Positions 27,487 through 36,538 of a stretch of DNA of 64,000 nucleotides are shown here, one piece after another. The position numbers and the translations under genes were made by a program. Location of the stretch: NCBI GenBank assembly GCA_019084025.1, contig JAHRBI010000004.1, positions 62,001-126,000 of the forward strand. The letters run 5' to 3'. Each line of letters begins with the position of its first letter. The first letter of the stretch is position 1. Origin of the DNA: Burkholderiaceae bacterium DAT-1. GTDB lineage: Bacteria > Pseudomonadota > Gammaproteobacteria > Burkholderiales > Chitinimonadaceae. Below the pieces are notes generated by a model that made no database searches, was not told the origin of the DNA, and saw only the letters and a list, made by a program, of their open reading frames with translations.

Positions 27487-28092
27487 ATGGCCGTTTTGGT
27501 TGGCAAGCAAGCCCCTGATTTTACTGCAGCTGCAGTGCTCGCAACCGGCGAGATGAATGAGCAATTCACATTCTCGGCTGCCGTTAAAGGCAAATATGCA
27601 GTGCTGTTTTTTTACCCGCTGGATTTCACTTTTGTCTGCCCTTCAGAGCTGATTGCCTTCGATCATCGAATCGAGGAATTCAAAAAGCGCAATGTCGAAG
27701 TGATTGGCGTGTCCATTGACAGTCAGTTCACGCACGCTGCCTGGCGCAATACGCCGGTAGATAAGGGCGGCATTGGTCCCGTGAAGTACACACTGGTCGC
27801 TGACATCAAGCATGAAATTTGTCAGGCATACGATGTGGAGCTGGCAAGTGACGGGGTTGCACTGCGTGGTTCATTCCTCATTGATCGCAATGGTATGGTG
27901 CAGCATCAGGTGGTGAATAACCTGCCGCTTGGCCGTGATATTGATGAGATGCTGCGTGTTGTGGATGCCTTGCAGTTCACAGAAGAGCATGGTGAGGTTT
28001 GCCCCGCAGGCTGGAAGCAAGGCAAGGCCGGTATGGCAGCGAGTGCTGATGGTGTGGCAGATTACCTAGCAAAGAATGCTGCGCAACTGTAA
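27487..28092 (+). CDS. Typical 2-Cys peroxiredoxin (AhpC/Prx1 type)
   Basis: The 201-aa protein reduces hydrogen peroxide and organic hydroperoxides. The peroxidatic Cys51 lies in FYPLDFTFVCPSE and the resolving Cys173 in GEVCPAGW, with the active-site arginine in GVALRGSFLID. This is the Prx1/AhpC subfamily, probably recycled by AhpF or thioredoxin; neither is nearby. AAAGGAG precedes ATG 27487; a longer frame upstream runs into the preceding terminator and is rejected. It has its own terminator. Confidence 0.93.
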   Translation: MAVLVGKQAPDFTAAAVLATGEMNEQFTFSAAVKGKYAVLFFYPLDFTFVCPSELIAFDHRIEEFKKRNVEVIGVSIDSQFTHAAWRNTPVDKGGIGPVKYTLVADIKHEICQAYDVELASDGVALRGSFLIDRNGMVQHQVVNNLPLGRDIDEMLRVVDALQFTEEHGEVCPAGWKQGKAGMAASADGVADYLAKNAAQL

Positions 28093-28111
28093 TCCACGTT
28101 GCTTGAATGAA

Positions 28112-28145
28112 AAAGCCGCCCAGTGATTGAGGGCGGCTTTTGTCT
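28112..28145 (+). terminator. Terminator between peroxiredoxin and nadE
   Basis: A 10-bp stem (AAAGCCGCCC / GGGCGGCTTT) with a 9-nt loop is followed by TGTCTGTT. It is flanked by A residues on the other side, so it may act in both directions for the two convergent genes. Confidence 0.8.
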
Positions 28146-28169
28146 GTTCATGGCTGCCTGTTGTAATGG

Positions 28170-29783
28170 TTATTTCAGAAAGCCATTGGTAATCGGATAG
28201 CGCCAGTCCTTGCCGAAACCGCGCGGGGTAATCCGTGCGCCAACGGCAGACTGCCTGCGCTTGTACTCATTCACTTTGAGTAGTTTCACCACGCGCATCA
28301 CATCGGCCTCGGCAAAGCCTGCCTTGATGATGTCGGCGATGGATTCATTGCGCTCGACATAGCGCTCCATGATGGCATCGAGCACTTCGTAAGGCGGCAG
28401 ACTATCCTGATCGACCTGATTGTCGCGCAGCTCTGCCGAAGGCGGACGGGTGATGATGCGCTCGGGAATGATCGCGCCCAGCGTATTTCGGTAGCGGCAC
28501 AGGCGGAACACCAGCGTCTTGGCAATATCCTTGAGTACGGCATAGCCGCCGCACATATCGCCGTACAAAGTAGCGTAACCCGTGGTCATTTCCGACTTGT
28601 TGCCTGTTGTCAGGACGAGTCGGCCCGTTTTGTTCGACAAGGCCATCAGCAGCACACCACGAATGCGGCTCTGCAGATTTTCTTCGGTGGTATCTACCGG
28701 TAAGCCTGCGAACTGAGGTGCTAGTGCCTCAAGGAAGCTATTGAACATGGGTTCGATGGTGATCTCGTCGTATTGCACGTTCAGGCGCTTAATCATGTCG
28801 CGCGAATCATCCAGCGAAATATCTGCTGTATAGCGAGACGGCATCATAACGGCACGTACGTTATCCGCGCCCAGGGCATCCACAGCAATCGCTAGCGTCA
28901 GGGCAGAGTCGATCCCGCCTGACAGGCCGATGATAGCCCCCGGAAAGCGGTTCTTGCGGATGTAATCGCCGGTCGCCAGCACAAGCGCCTGATACACCGC
29001 AGCTTCCTCGTGAAGAACAGGTGCGATCTCGGACGATTGCAGATCGCCATCGCGGTATTCGAACACCCCACTGGCGGCGCTGAATGCCGGCAGACGCGCG
29101 ACGATCTCGCCATTGCGGTTCATTGCGAATGAACCGCCGTCAAACACCAGTTCATCCTGTCCGCCAACTGCATTGCAATACACAATCGGCAACCCGGTTT
29201 CTTCCACACGATCGCGTACGATGCGCTCGCGTTCATCTTCCTTGCCCACATGGAATGGTGAAGCGTTGGGTACCAGAATGATATCCGCGCCGCAATCCGC
29301 GACTTCTGCGGCAGGTTCGAGATGCCAGATATCTTCACAGATCAGGATCCCGACATTTACGCTGCTACCGTCGTAACAGGCTTGTTCGAATACCAGCGAC
29401 ATGGCGCCCGGCGTAAAATAGCGGCACTCGTCGAACACTTCATTGTTCGGCAACTCCATCTTGTCGTAGCGACCCAGATAATTGCCGTCCCGCATCACGG
29501 TGACGCGATTGAAGCGCTCGTTCCCATCCATGTACGGGTGACCAATAACCAGCGTCACGTCGTCTGATGCATCCAGTAAGCGGTCGAGCTGTTCATTGCA
29601 GGCCCGATAGAAGCTGGGGCGCAGCAGCAGATCCTCTGGCGGGTAGCCGCTAATGGCGAGCTCAGGTACGAGCAGAATGTCTGCTTTTGCCGCTCTCGCC
29701 TTGTCGATCTCGGCGAGTATTTGATCGGTATTGCCTTTGAGGTCACCAACGGTGCCATTGAACTGGGCGATATGAATTTTCAT
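28170..29783 (-). CDS. nadE: Glutamine-dependent NAD+ synthetase
   Basis: NadE amidates nicotinic acid adenine dinucleotide to NAD+. The 537-aa protein joins an N-terminal nitrilase-fold glutaminase (triad: Glu in LLVPELAISGYPPEDLL, Lys in YDKMELPNNEVFDECRYF, Cys in ILICEDIWH) to a C-terminal ATP-pyrophosphatase domain with the P-loop GLSGGIDSALTLAI and TTGNKSEMTTGYATLYGD. This two-domain form uses glutamine rather than ammonia. It is last in a minus-strand run after maf and the RsmI-like gene. Confidence 0.96.
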   Translation of the reverse strand: MKIHIAQFNGTVGDLKGNTDQILAEIDKARAAKADILLVPELAISGYPPEDLLLRPSFYRACNEQLDRLLDASDDVTLVIGHPYMDGNERFNRVTVMRDGNYLGRYDKMELPNNEVFDECRYFTPGAMSLVFEQACYDGSSVNVGILICEDIWHLEPAAEVADCGADIILVPNASPFHVGKEDERERIVRDRVEETGLPIVYCNAVGGQDELVFDGGSFAMNRNGEIVARLPAFSAASGVFEYRDGDLQSSEIAPVLHEEAAVYQALVLATGDYIRKNRFPGAIIGLSGGIDSALTLAIAVDALGADNVRAVMMPSRYTADISLDDSRDMIKRLNVQYDEITIEPMFNSFLEALAPQFAGLPVDTTEENLQSRIRGVLLMALSNKTGRLVLTTGNKSEMTTGYATLYGDMCGGYAVLKDIAKTLVFRLCRYRNTLGAIIPERIITRPPSAELRDNQVDQDSLPPYEVLDAIMERYVERNESIADIIKAGFAEADVMRVVKLLKVNEYKRRQSAVGARITPRGFGKDWRYPITNGFLK

Positions 29784-29789
29784 GGGAGC

Positions 29790-30503
29790 CTACTTTCCGG
29801 CGTACAGCACAAACATGGCCGGACGTTTATTGAGTTCGGGGCGGGGATCGCGTTTCCAGCCTGATACCGGTTTACTGATGATCAGCTCATCCTCGGTAGA
29901 CAGGTCGCGTGCCACGGTCAGCATGGTATCAGGTCGGCAGCTCTGCAGGATGGCATCGACCATGGCTGGATTGCGGTAAGGCGTTTCGATAAACAGTTGC
30001 GCTTCGTCCAGCTTGGATGAATCCTGTTCGATGGCCTGCAGGCGCGCTTTGCGCTCTGCGGCGTCTACAGGCAGGTAGCCATGGAAGCGGAAACGCTGGC
30101 CAGTTGCACCGGCAGCCATCAGTGCGAGCAATATCGATGACGGTCCAATGAGCGGGGAAACACGGAATCCACGCGCATGGGCCAGGCGAACAAGCAATGC
30201 GCCCGGATCGGCCACGCCGGGACAGCCTGCCTCACTCAGGATCGCGACATCATGCCCCGCTTCCAGTGGTGCCAGCAGGGCCGCTACAGCACTTGCGGGC
30301 GTATGTTCGTTCAACTCACTCATCTGCAGCGTCGAAATCTGCCGCTCCGGACCGTACTGCTTCAGAATGGCACGCGCCGTTTTCGGGTGCTCAACCACCC
30401 AGTGCTGGATGCGGTTGGCAAGCTGGATAACATCTGGCGGCAGGATGCTGCTCAGAGGAGACTCGCCCAGCGGGGCAGGCATCAGATACAAAGTGGCGCT
30501 CAC
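29790..30503 (-). CDS. RsmI-like SAM-dependent methyltransferase (tetrapyrrole methylase fold)
   Basis: The 237-aa protein belongs to the tetrapyrrole-methylase superfamily near RsmI (16S rRNA C1402 2'-O-methylase): LYLMPAPLGE at the start, ILSEAGCPGVADPGALLV, and VSPLIGPSSILLALMAAGATGQRFRFHGYLP. It is shorter than RsmI (about 285 aa) and lacks its C-terminal part, so it is a paralogue of unproved target. The start overlaps the maf stop by four bases, and this gene with maf and DUF177-rpmF is a recurrent group in betaproteobacteria. Confidence 0.85.
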   Translation of the reverse strand: MSATLYLMPAPLGESPLSSILPPDVIQLANRIQHWVVEHPKTARAILKQYGPERQISTLQMSELNEHTPASAVAALLAPLEAGHDVAILSEAGCPGVADPGALLVRLAHARGFRVSPLIGPSSILLALMAAGATGQRFRFHGYLPVDAAERKARLQAIEQDSSKLDEAQLFIETPYRNPAMVDAILQSCRPDTMLTVARDLSTEDELIISKPVSGWKRDPRPELNKRPAMFVLYAGK

Positions 30504-31075
30504 AGTGAAAATCCTTCCCTGCGCAGCATATGACAGAGTTCGATTAGTGGCAGGCCGATGATGGCAGCGGGATCAGAGCCTTGCATGGACTGGATCATGG
30601 TCACGCCCAGACCTTCGGTTTTGGCACTGCCGGCGCAATCATAGGGTTGTTCGCGCTCGAGATAGTTGCGAATCTCGTCATCGCTATAGTTACGCATCGT
30701 GACATGCCAGGGCACTACAACTTCCTGTGTCTGGCCCGACTGACTATTAAATAGACAGAGCGCAGTATGAAAGACAATGGTCTTGCCGCGCATGGCGGTC
30801 AGTTGCGAAAATGCCCGCTCGAAGTTTCCAGGCTTGCCAAGTTGCACGCCATCGAGCAGCGCAACCTGATCCGAGCCTATAATCAGCGCGGCAGGGTAGG
30901 TGGAGGCCAGCGATTGCGCTTTGATGCGTGCCAGGCGACAGGCGGTTTCAGCTGCTGTCTCACCGGCAAGCGGGGTTTCATCACAATCGGGTTTGGCTAC
31001 ACTGAAGGTAATGCCAAGGCGCTCAAGGAGTTCGCGGCGATAGCGCGAAGTTGAGCCGAGGACCAGGGGCAACAT
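30500..31075 (-). CDS. maf: Maf family nucleotide pyrophosphatase (YceF type)
   Basis: Maf proteins hydrolyse modified or canonical nucleoside triphosphates; the YceF type prefers m7GTP. The 191-aa protein has LVLGSTSRYRRELLERLG at the N-terminus, KPDCDETP, and the acidic site IIGSDQVALLDGVQLGKP, ending with the SDPAAIIGLPL motif. The start at 31075 has AGGA seven bases upstream; the longer frame to 31108 lacks one. It is divergent from the DUF177 gene across about 60 bp. Confidence 0.9.
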   Translation of the reverse strand: MLPLVLGSTSRYRRELLERLGITFSVAKPDCDETPLAGETAAETACRLARIKAQSLASTYPAALIIGSDQVALLDGVQLGKPGNFERAFSQLTAMRGKTIVFHTALCLFNSQSGQTQEVVVPWHVTMRNYSDDEIRNYLEREQPYDCAGSAKTEGLGVTMIQSMQGSDPAAIIGLPLIELCHMLRREGFSL

Positions 31076-31134
31076 CTTGGTTATCCTGAAATTTTTTTGA
31101 CTGTACACGTTTGGCAGTATATCATCCCACGTTT

Positions 31135-31650
31135 ATGTCTGACCTCGTATTCGATAACGCCGACTTCTGCCGACAGAATCAGACCCGTGAGGGTACTCTG
31201 TCGCTTGAGATGCTGCCTCGTGTAGCAGAGAGTGCGTTGAGTGCGTCGAGCATTCAGTACGGACTGGCAGGCGGCACCGATTGGCGCCACCGCAAAACCA
31301 TCGATGTGCGCATTGTGGGTGAGCTTCAGCTTACTTGCCAGCGCTGCATGAAGGTTATGCCGTTCGAAGTGGATGTGACATCGCGCTTTACGTTGTTCAA
31401 GGATGAAGCCGCGTTAGACGCTGCTGAGCTGGAAGACGAAGATCTGGAAGGTCTCTTGATCGAGCAAGAGTTTAATGCACTCGCGCTGATCGAAGACGAG
31501 ATTTTGCTGACGCTGCCCTATGCCCCGGCGCACGATGCGTGCGAAAACCCGGACATGGCAGTAGAGCAGCGGGGCGCTGTGCCCGAAAAGCCGAATCCGT
31601 TTGCTGTACTCGCTGGCCTGAAAGGCAAGCTGAAGTCCGGTGATCAGTGA
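31135..31650 (+). CDS. yceD: DUF177 (YceD) protein, 23S rRNA accumulation factor
   Basis: The 171-aa protein is the partner of rpmF in nearly all proteobacteria and is needed for 23S rRNA accumulation and processing. It has the metal-site-like TCQRCMKVMPFEVDV and the conserved acidic block AAELEDEDLEGLLIEQEFNALALIEDEILLTLPYAPAH, and ends NPFAVLAGLKGKLKSG. The start at 31135 (MSDLVFDNADF) fits the family; the frame upstream adds eight non-conserved residues. Confidence 0.92.
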   Translation: MSDLVFDNADFCRQNQTREGTLSLEMLPRVAESALSASSIQYGLAGGTDWRHRKTIDVRIVGELQLTCQRCMKVMPFEVDVTSRFTLFKDEAALDAAELEDEDLEGLLIEQEFNALALIEDEILLTLPYAPAHDACENPDMAVEQRGAVPEKPNPFAVLAGLKGKLKSGDQ

Positions 31651-31693
31651 GTTGGCAACAAACAGAAATTGACTTGATCGTAGGAGCATTACC

Positions 31694-31873
31694 ATGGCCG
31701 TTCAACAGAACAAGAAATCCCCGTCCAAGCGCGGCATGCACCGTGCTCATGACTTCCTGACCGCACCTGCGCTGGCTATCGAGCCCAGCACTGGTGAGGC
31801 TCACCTGCGCCACCACATCAGCCCGAACGGTTTCTACCGTGGCCGTCGCGTGCTGAAGGCCAAGGGCGAGTAA
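31694..31873 (+). CDS. rpmF: 50S ribosomal protein L32
   Basis: L32 is a small protein of the large subunit near the peptidyl-transferase region. The 59-aa product [20 protein letters not shown]... contains the typical N-terminus and [23 protein letters not shown]. It is the cysteine-free form, without the zinc-binding CxxC pairs of some L32s. AGGAG lies eight bases before ATG 31694. Position between DUF177 and plsX is classic. Confidence 0.97.
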   Translation: MAVQQNKKSPSKRGMHRAHDFLTAPALAIEPSTGEAHLRHHISPNGFYRGRRVLKAKGE

Positions 31874-31924
31874 TTTTGCCAGGCTGTCATGGTCTGACTG
31901 TTTTATGCAGTTGACTTAGAAGAG

Positions 31925-31952
31925 GCGCACTCCAATCAGGGTGCGCTTTTTT
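31925..31952 (+). terminator. Terminator-like hairpin between rpmF and plsX
   Basis: An 8-bp stem with one wobble (GCGCACTC / GGGTGCGC) and a 6-nt loop is followed by six T residues, only 21 bases before the plsX start. It should cut most rpmF transcripts, so plsX probably depends on read-through or an internal promoter. Confidence 0.8.
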
Positions 31953-31973
31953 GTTAAGAGGTATCGTGCAAGC

Positions 31974-33011
31974 ATGTCGATGGAAATTACCGTAGCAGTT
32001 GACGCCATGGGTGGCGATCACGGCGTGCATGTTACCGTGCCGGCGGCACTGTATTTCCTTGAGAAGCACCCGGATGTGAATGTGGTGCTGGTCGGATTAC
32101 AGGATGCCATCGAAGCCGAGTTGAAGGCGAATCGGGCCCAGACAGGGTCGCGCCTGCGTATTCATGCCGCCAGTGAAGTGGTGGCGATGGACGAGCTGCC
32201 CCAGCTGGCGCTCAAGAATAAAAAAGACTCCTCCATGCGGGTGGCCATTAATCTGGTCAAGCAGGGGAGTGCTCAGGCGAGCGTGTCGGCCGGTAATACC
32301 GGTGCGCTGATGGCCACAGCGCGTTTCGTATTGAAGATGTTGCCCGGGATTGAGCGGCCTGCTATTGCCAAGATGATGCCGGGCGTGGCCGGGCCAACCT
32401 GCGTGCTTGACCTTGGCGCGAATATTGATTCTACCCCGGAACAGTTGCTGCAGTTCGGCGTGATGGGAGCCAGCCTGTATTCGGCAATCCGTCAGGTGGA
32501 GCACCCGACTGTCGGTATCCTGAACATCGGTTCGGAAGACATGAAGGGTACGGAAGCCATCAAGCAGGCGGCTGAGCTGCTGCGTGCATCTTCGTTGAAC
32601 TTCAAAGGCAATGTCGAAGGAAACGATATCTACAAGAGCACAGTGAATGTGATCGTGTGTGATGGTTTCATCGGCAATGTGGCGCTCAAGGCCAGCGAAG
32701 GGCTTGCCAAGATGCTGGGTGATTTCCTGCGCGAGGAGTTTACGCGGAACTGGTGGCGCAAATGCATTGCAGTGCTGGCCATGCCGGTGCTCGATAGTTT
32801 CAAGAAGCGGGTCGATCCGCGCCGTTTTAACGGGGCAAGTCTGCTGGGTTTGCGCGGCATCGTGGTGAAGAGCCATGGCGGGGCAGATCGCATGGCGTTT
32901 TATTTCGCCATGGAGCAGGCACTTGAGGAAGTACGATCCGGCGTAATTCACCGAATCGCCGAATCGGTAACAGGACACAGTGATACATCCTCGGATACAC
33001 TGGATGTCTGA
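31974..33011 (+). CDS. plsX: Phosphate acyltransferase PlsX
   Basis: PlsX makes acyl-phosphate from acyl-ACP for PlsY, the first step of phospholipid synthesis. The 345-aa protein has [11 protein letters not shown] at the N-terminus, [13 protein letters not shown] near residue 95, [14 protein letters not shown], and NVGSEDMKG-like [11 protein letters not shown], then [16 protein letters not shown] and [14 protein letters not shown]. Start 31974 or 31980 (both ATG) are equally possible; AGAGG lies somewhat far upstream. A 167-bp structured gap precedes fabH. Confidence 0.94.
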   Translation: MSMEITVAVDAMGGDHGVHVTVPAALYFLEKHPDVNVVLVGLQDAIEAELKANRAQTGSRLRIHAASEVVAMDELPQLALKNKKDSSMRVAINLVKQGSAQASVSAGNTGALMATARFVLKMLPGIERPAIAKMMPGVAGPTCVLDLGANIDSTPEQLLQFGVMGASLYSAIRQVEHPTVGILNIGSEDMKGTEAIKQAAELLRASSLNFKGNVEGNDIYKSTVNVIVCDGFIGNVALKASEGLAKMLGDFLREEFTRNWWRKCIAVLAMPVLDSFKKRVDPRRFNGASLLGLRGIVVKSHGGADRMAFYFAMEQALEEVRSGVIHRIAESVTGHSDTSSDTLDV

Positions 33012-33178
33012 CGCAGACCGGATGCCTCGATGCATCCGGCTGCACATGCAGTACCCAATACAATAATTCGAGGTCGGTCCGCCGGGAGCGGGCTGGCTGA
33101 CACCCAAGTTCCCCACAGGGGAGTCGGGCCGGCAATACACGCGAAGCGGATGCCGGCGCAGATGTATGGAGATCATCG
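33012..33178 (+). other. Structured spacer between plsX and fabH
   Basis: This 167-bp gap has several inverted repeats: an 8-bp perfect arm pair CCGGATGC / GCATCCGG just after the plsX stop (33018-33039), TCCCC-ACA-GGGGA near 33110, enclosed by CTGAC/GTCGG and an outer GCCGG/CCGGC pair. GGAG lies 8 bases before fabH. I match it to no known riboswitch class; it may be a processing site or a leader controlling fabH. Confidence 0.4.
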
Positions 33179-34138
33179 ATGCCTTTTTCCCGCATCATCG
33201 GGACCGGCAGCTATTTGCCTGCGCGGATCCTGACCAATGCCGAGCTTGCTGCTCGTGTGGATACCACTGATGAGTGGATCGTTACCCGTACCGGCATCCG
33301 CGAACGCCGGATTGCCGATGAGTCGGAATTCACAAGTGACCTGGCCTACAAGGCCTGTCTGGCTGCGCTGGATAATGCGGGTCTGCAGCCGTCCGATATT
33401 GATTTGATCATTGTCGCGACCACCACCCCGGACATGGTATTTCCCAGTACCGCTTGTATCCTGCAGGATAAACTGGGTCTGCATAATTGTCCGGCGTTCG
33501 ATCTTCAGGCGGTGTGCGCTGGATTTGTGTATGCCTTGTCAACCGCCGACCAGTTCATCCGCAACGGTCAGGCGAAGCGCGCGCTGGTGGTGGGTGCTGA
33601 GGTTATGTCACGTCTGCTTGACTGGACTGACCGTACAACCTGTGTGCTTTTTGGTGATGGTGCCGGTGCAGTCGTGCTTGAGGCCAGTGATGAGGCCGGT
33701 ATTGTGGCTACCCGGCTCAAGGCCGATGGCCGTCACCGGCATATTCTGTGCACACCCGGTGGTAGAGGATCGCCCGAAAGTGCAGCAAAGGCTTGGTTGC
33801 ACATGGAAGGGCCTGCCGTCTTCAAATTCGCGGTCAAGGCGCTCTCCGAGCTTGCATCCGAAACGCTGAATGCGGCGGGTATTCCGCAATCCGAACTGAA
33901 GTGGCTGGTGCCGCATCAGGCCAACGTCCGCATCATCGAGTCTACCGCCAAGCATCTGGGGTTGCCGATGGAGCGCGTAGTGCTGACGCTGGCCCGCCAT
34001 GGCAATACCTCGGCTGCTTCGATTCCGCTTGCGCTGGATGAAGCCGCGCGGGCCGGTACATTCCAGCGGGGTGATCTGATGATGCTGGAAGGCATCGGCG
34101 GTGGCTTTGCCTGGGGGGCTGCCCTGCTGCGCTGGTAG
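33179..34138 (+). CDS. fabH: Beta-ketoacyl-ACP synthase III
   Basis: FabH condenses acetyl-CoA with malonyl-ACP to start fatty-acid synthesis. The 319-aa thiolase-fold protein has [16 protein letters not shown], the active-site Cys113 in [11 protein letters not shown], the catalytic His in [12 protein letters not shown] and Asn in [11 protein letters not shown], and the terminal [16 protein letters not shown] 33179 has GGAG eight bases upstream. fabD follows after 182 bp. Confidence 0.96.
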   Translation: MPFSRIIGTGSYLPARILTNAELAARVDTTDEWIVTRTGIRERRIADESEFTSDLAYKACLAALDNAGLQPSDIDLIIVATTTPDMVFPSTACILQDKLGLHNCPAFDLQAVCAGFVYALSTADQFIRNGQAKRALVVGAEVMSRLLDWTDRTTCVLFGDGAGAVVLEASDEAGIVATRLKADGRHRHILCTPGGRGSPESAAKAWLHMEGPAVFKFAVKALSELASETLNAAGIPQSELKWLVPHQANVRIIESTAKHLGLPMERVVLTLARHGNTSAASIPLALDEAARAGTFQRGDLMMLEGIGGGFAWGAALLRW

Positions 34139-34320
34139 GGTGTTCGTGCTGCGTTTTGCAATATTTCACCTGTATGATTGCGCTCAATCGAGCGTTCGCT
34201 TGCTGTTCATCTTGATCAAGCACAGGTAAGATCGCGTCCACTCGTGCGGATTGATTCCGTATTTTTGCCGAAGATGCGCGGAAATCCGCGCAACTCGGTA
34301 GCAACAAGGGACACAGAAAC

Positions 34321-35253
34321 ATGAAAGTTGCTTTCGTTTTTCCGGGACAGGGATCGCAATCGGTGGGCATGCTGAATGCCTTTGCCGATCTGCCAGAAGT
34401 GCGTACAACCCTCGAGGAAGCAAACGATGCGCTGGGCTTTGATATCGCTGGCATGATTGCCAGTGGCCCCGATGCAGACCTGGGTTCCACGATTAATACT
34501 CAACCCGCCATGCTGACTGCCGGTATTGCTACCTGGCGCGCCTGGTTGGCTACAGGCGGTCGTCAGCCTGATGTGCTGGCTGGACACAGTCTGGGTGAAT
34601 ACTCCGCGCTGGTTGCTGCAGGCAGTCTCGGATTTGCCGATGCCCTGCGCCTGGTGCGCCTGCGTGCCGAAGCTATGCAATCCGCTGTGCCGGTAGGCGA
34701 AGGTGCCATGGCCGCCATTCTTGGCCTGGAAGACGATGTCATTCGTGCTGCATGTGCTGAAGCTGCACAGGGCGAAGTGGTTGAAGCAGTGAATTTCAAT
34801 TCGCCGGGGCAGGTGGTGATTGCCGGTGGCAAGGCCGCTGTCGATCGCGCCATTGTGCTGATGAAAGATAGAGGTGCCAAGCGTGCTCTGCCACTGCCTG
34901 TTTCTGTACCGTCGCATTGCGCGCTGATGAAGCCGGCGGCAGAACGTCTGGCGGCTGCACTTGCTTCGATCCAGATCAATTCTCCAGCCATTCCGGTTTT
35001 GCATAATGCGGATGTGGTGTCGCATGCGACCCCTGCTGCTATTGCCGATGCACTGGCACGCCAGCTGTACAGTCCGGTGCGCTGGGTGGAGACCGTTCAG
35101 GCATTTGCTGCGACTGGTGTGACGCTGGTTGCCGAGTGCGGTCCGGGTAAGGTGCTAGCTGGTCTGACCAAGCGAATCGATGGCAATCTGCAGGGGATCT
35201 CACTGACAGATGTGGCGCAGTTTGATGTGCTCAAGGCTGCGCTGACCGCCTGA
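34321..35253 (+). CDS. fabD: Malonyl-CoA:ACP transacylase
   Basis: FabD moves malonyl from CoA to ACP for elongation. The 310-aa protein has FVFPGQGSQSVGM at the start, the nucleophile elbow LAGHSLGEYSALVAAG (Ser), the arginine in LRLVRLRAEAMQ and the catalytic His in VPSHCALMKPA. GGGA lies ten bases before ATG 34321. The 182-bp upstream gap includes a small hairpin GCGCGG-AAAT-CCGCGC at 34276-34291. Confidence 0.96.
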   Translation: MKVAFVFPGQGSQSVGMLNAFADLPEVRTTLEEANDALGFDIAGMIASGPDADLGSTINTQPAMLTAGIATWRAWLATGGRQPDVLAGHSLGEYSALVAAGSLGFADALRLVRLRAEAMQSAVPVGEGAMAAILGLEDDVIRAACAEAAQGEVVEAVNFNSPGQVVIAGGKAAVDRAIVLMKDRGAKRALPLPVSVPSHCALMKPAAERLAAALASIQINSPAIPVLHNADVVSHATPAAIADALARQLYSPVRWVETVQAFAATGVTLVAECGPGKVLAGLTKRIDGNLQGISLTDVAQFDVLKAALTA

Positions 35254-35307
35254 GCCAGACCCGATAAGGATGGCCTGCGTGAATCACGCAGGCAGTGAGG
35301 AGACATA

Positions 35308-36051
35308 ATGAGTCTGCAAGATAAAGTTGCACTGGTAACCGGTGCTTCGCGTGGTATCGGTCGTGCGATCGCTGAGACACTGGGTAAAGATGGCGCAACC
35401 GTTATCGGTACCGCAACCACTGAAAATGGTGCGGCTGCTATTACCGAATACCTGGCTGCTGCCGGTGTAAAGGGTATGGGTATCGCTCTGGATGTGAACA
35501 GTGCTGAGGCCATCGACGCTGCGCTCACCCGCATCGAGAAGGAATTCGGTACAGTACAAGTTCTGGTGAATAATGCCGGTATCACGCGCGACCAGCTGCT
35601 GATGCGCATGAAGGAAGACGAATGGGATGCGGTGCTGGACACCAATCTCCGCTCAGTCTATCGCCTGTCCAAGGCCGTGCTGCGCGGCATGATGAAGGCT
35701 CGCTGGGGGCGTATCGTCAGCATCTCTTCCGTCGTTGGCAGTACTGGCACACCGGGGCAAACCAACTATGCGGCAGCCAAGGCCGGTATTGAAGGCTTCA
35801 GCCGTGCACTTGCACGCGAAGTGGGTAGCCGCAATATTACTGTGAATGCAGTGGCCCCCGGCTTCATTGATACCGATATGACCGCCGTGCTGCCGGATGA
35901 CTATAAGCAGAAGCTGCTGAGCCAGATTCCGCTGGAGCGCCTCGGTCAGCCGCAGGAAATTGCGGATGCCGTGGCATTCCTGGCTTCCGATCGTGCTGCC
36001 TACGTGACAGGAAACACCCTGCACGTCAATGGCGGCATGTTCATGAACTGA
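35308..36051 (+). CDS. fabG: 3-oxoacyl-ACP reductase FabG
   Basis: FabG reduces 3-oxoacyl-ACP with NADPH. The 247-aa short-chain dehydrogenase has the cofactor loop VTGASRGIGRAIAE (residues 10-23), VLVNNAGITRD, the catalytic Ser in SISSVVGSTGTPGQTNY and Tyr-x3-Lys in NYAAAKAG, and the C-terminal VTGNTLHVNGGM. GAGGAG lies seven bases upstream of the start. Confidence 0.96.
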   Translation: MSLQDKVALVTGASRGIGRAIAETLGKDGATVIGTATTENGAAAITEYLAAAGVKGMGIALDVNSAEAIDAALTRIEKEFGTVQVLVNNAGITRDQLLMRMKEDEWDAVLDTNLRSVYRLSKAVLRGMMKARWGRIVSISSVVGSTGTPGQTNYAAAKAGIEGFSRALAREVGSRNITVNAVAPGFIDTDMTAVLPDDYKQKLLSQIPLERLGQPQEIADAVAFLASDRAAYVTGNTLHVNGGMFMN

Positions 36052-36110
36052 TTTTTACATTGCCACTGGGCAGTTTTGCCCGCGTGCATTGCGTATGCTG
36101 TGCATTTTTT

Positions 36111-36119
36111 TGATAGAAT
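36111..36119 (+). promoter_or_regulatory. Extended -10 promoter of acpP
   Basis: TGATAGAAT (TG-N-TAGAAT) after a T-run lies 45 bases before the acpP start and about 60 after the fabG stop. TTGCGT at 36089-36094 is a weak -35 with a 19-bp spacer. An own promoter would suit the high level of ACP. Confidence 0.5.
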
Positions 36120-36163
36120 GCCGGCGCTTTTGACCATCCAATACGAAAGGTTTGGGATCAAGA

Positions 36164-36403
36164 ATGGAAAATATCGAACAACGCGTCAAGAAGATCGTTG
36201 CCGAACAACTGGGCGTAAACGAAGCTGACATCAAGATTGACTCGTCCTTCGTTGAAGATCTGGGCGCTGACTCGCTCGATACCGTTGAACTGGTGATGGC
36301 ACTGGAAGAAGAATTCGAGTGCGAAATCCCTGATGATGAAGCAGAAAAGATCACCAACGTTCAGCAAGCCATCGACTACGTCACGGCTCACCTGAACAAG
36401 TAA
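36164..36403 (+). CDS. acpP: Acyl carrier protein
   Basis: ACP carries growing acyl chains on 4'-phosphopantetheine. The 79-aa acidic protein [17 protein letters not shown]... has the attachment motif [20 protein letters not shown] with Ser37. The start MENIEQ at 36164 matches the family; a 4-residue upstream extension from GTG 36152 is rejected. The usual fabG-acpP-fabF order holds. Confidence 0.98.
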   Translation: MENIEQRVKKIVAEQLGVNEADIKIDSSFVEDLGADSLDTVELVMALEEEFECEIPDDEAEKITNVQQAIDYVTAHLNK

Positions 36404-36422
36404 CTCCACACCGCTGGAGTCG

Positions 36423-36469
36423 AAACCCCTGCAGTGGCGTGCCTTCTTCAAGTCGCCCTCAGGGGTTTT
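36423..36469 (+). terminator. Attenuator/terminator between acpP and fabF
   Basis: AAACCCCTG (36423-36431) pairs with CAGGGGTTT (36460-36468); an inner GGCG/CGCC pair (36436-36439 with 36454-36457) extends the structure, and TTTTG follows. A smaller hairpin ACTCCA-N6-TGGAGT sits just upstream. Partial termination here would keep acpP message above fabF. Confidence 0.65.
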
Positions 36470-36538
36470 GTCGCATTTTTCACCTGTTTCGAGCGAACGC
36501 TTGTTCGGAATGGGTTTTGATCCATTTGGAGGATTTCC

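Noticed and set aside
32097-33176. Long minus-strand frame over plsX
   Set aside because: PlsX on the plus strand has all family motifs; the antisense frame has none.
33060-33178. Known riboswitch (cobalamin, ZTP, fluoride, c-di-GMP) in the plsX-fabH spacer
   Set aside because: Conserved core bases of these classes are absent, so I report only an unassigned structured spacer.
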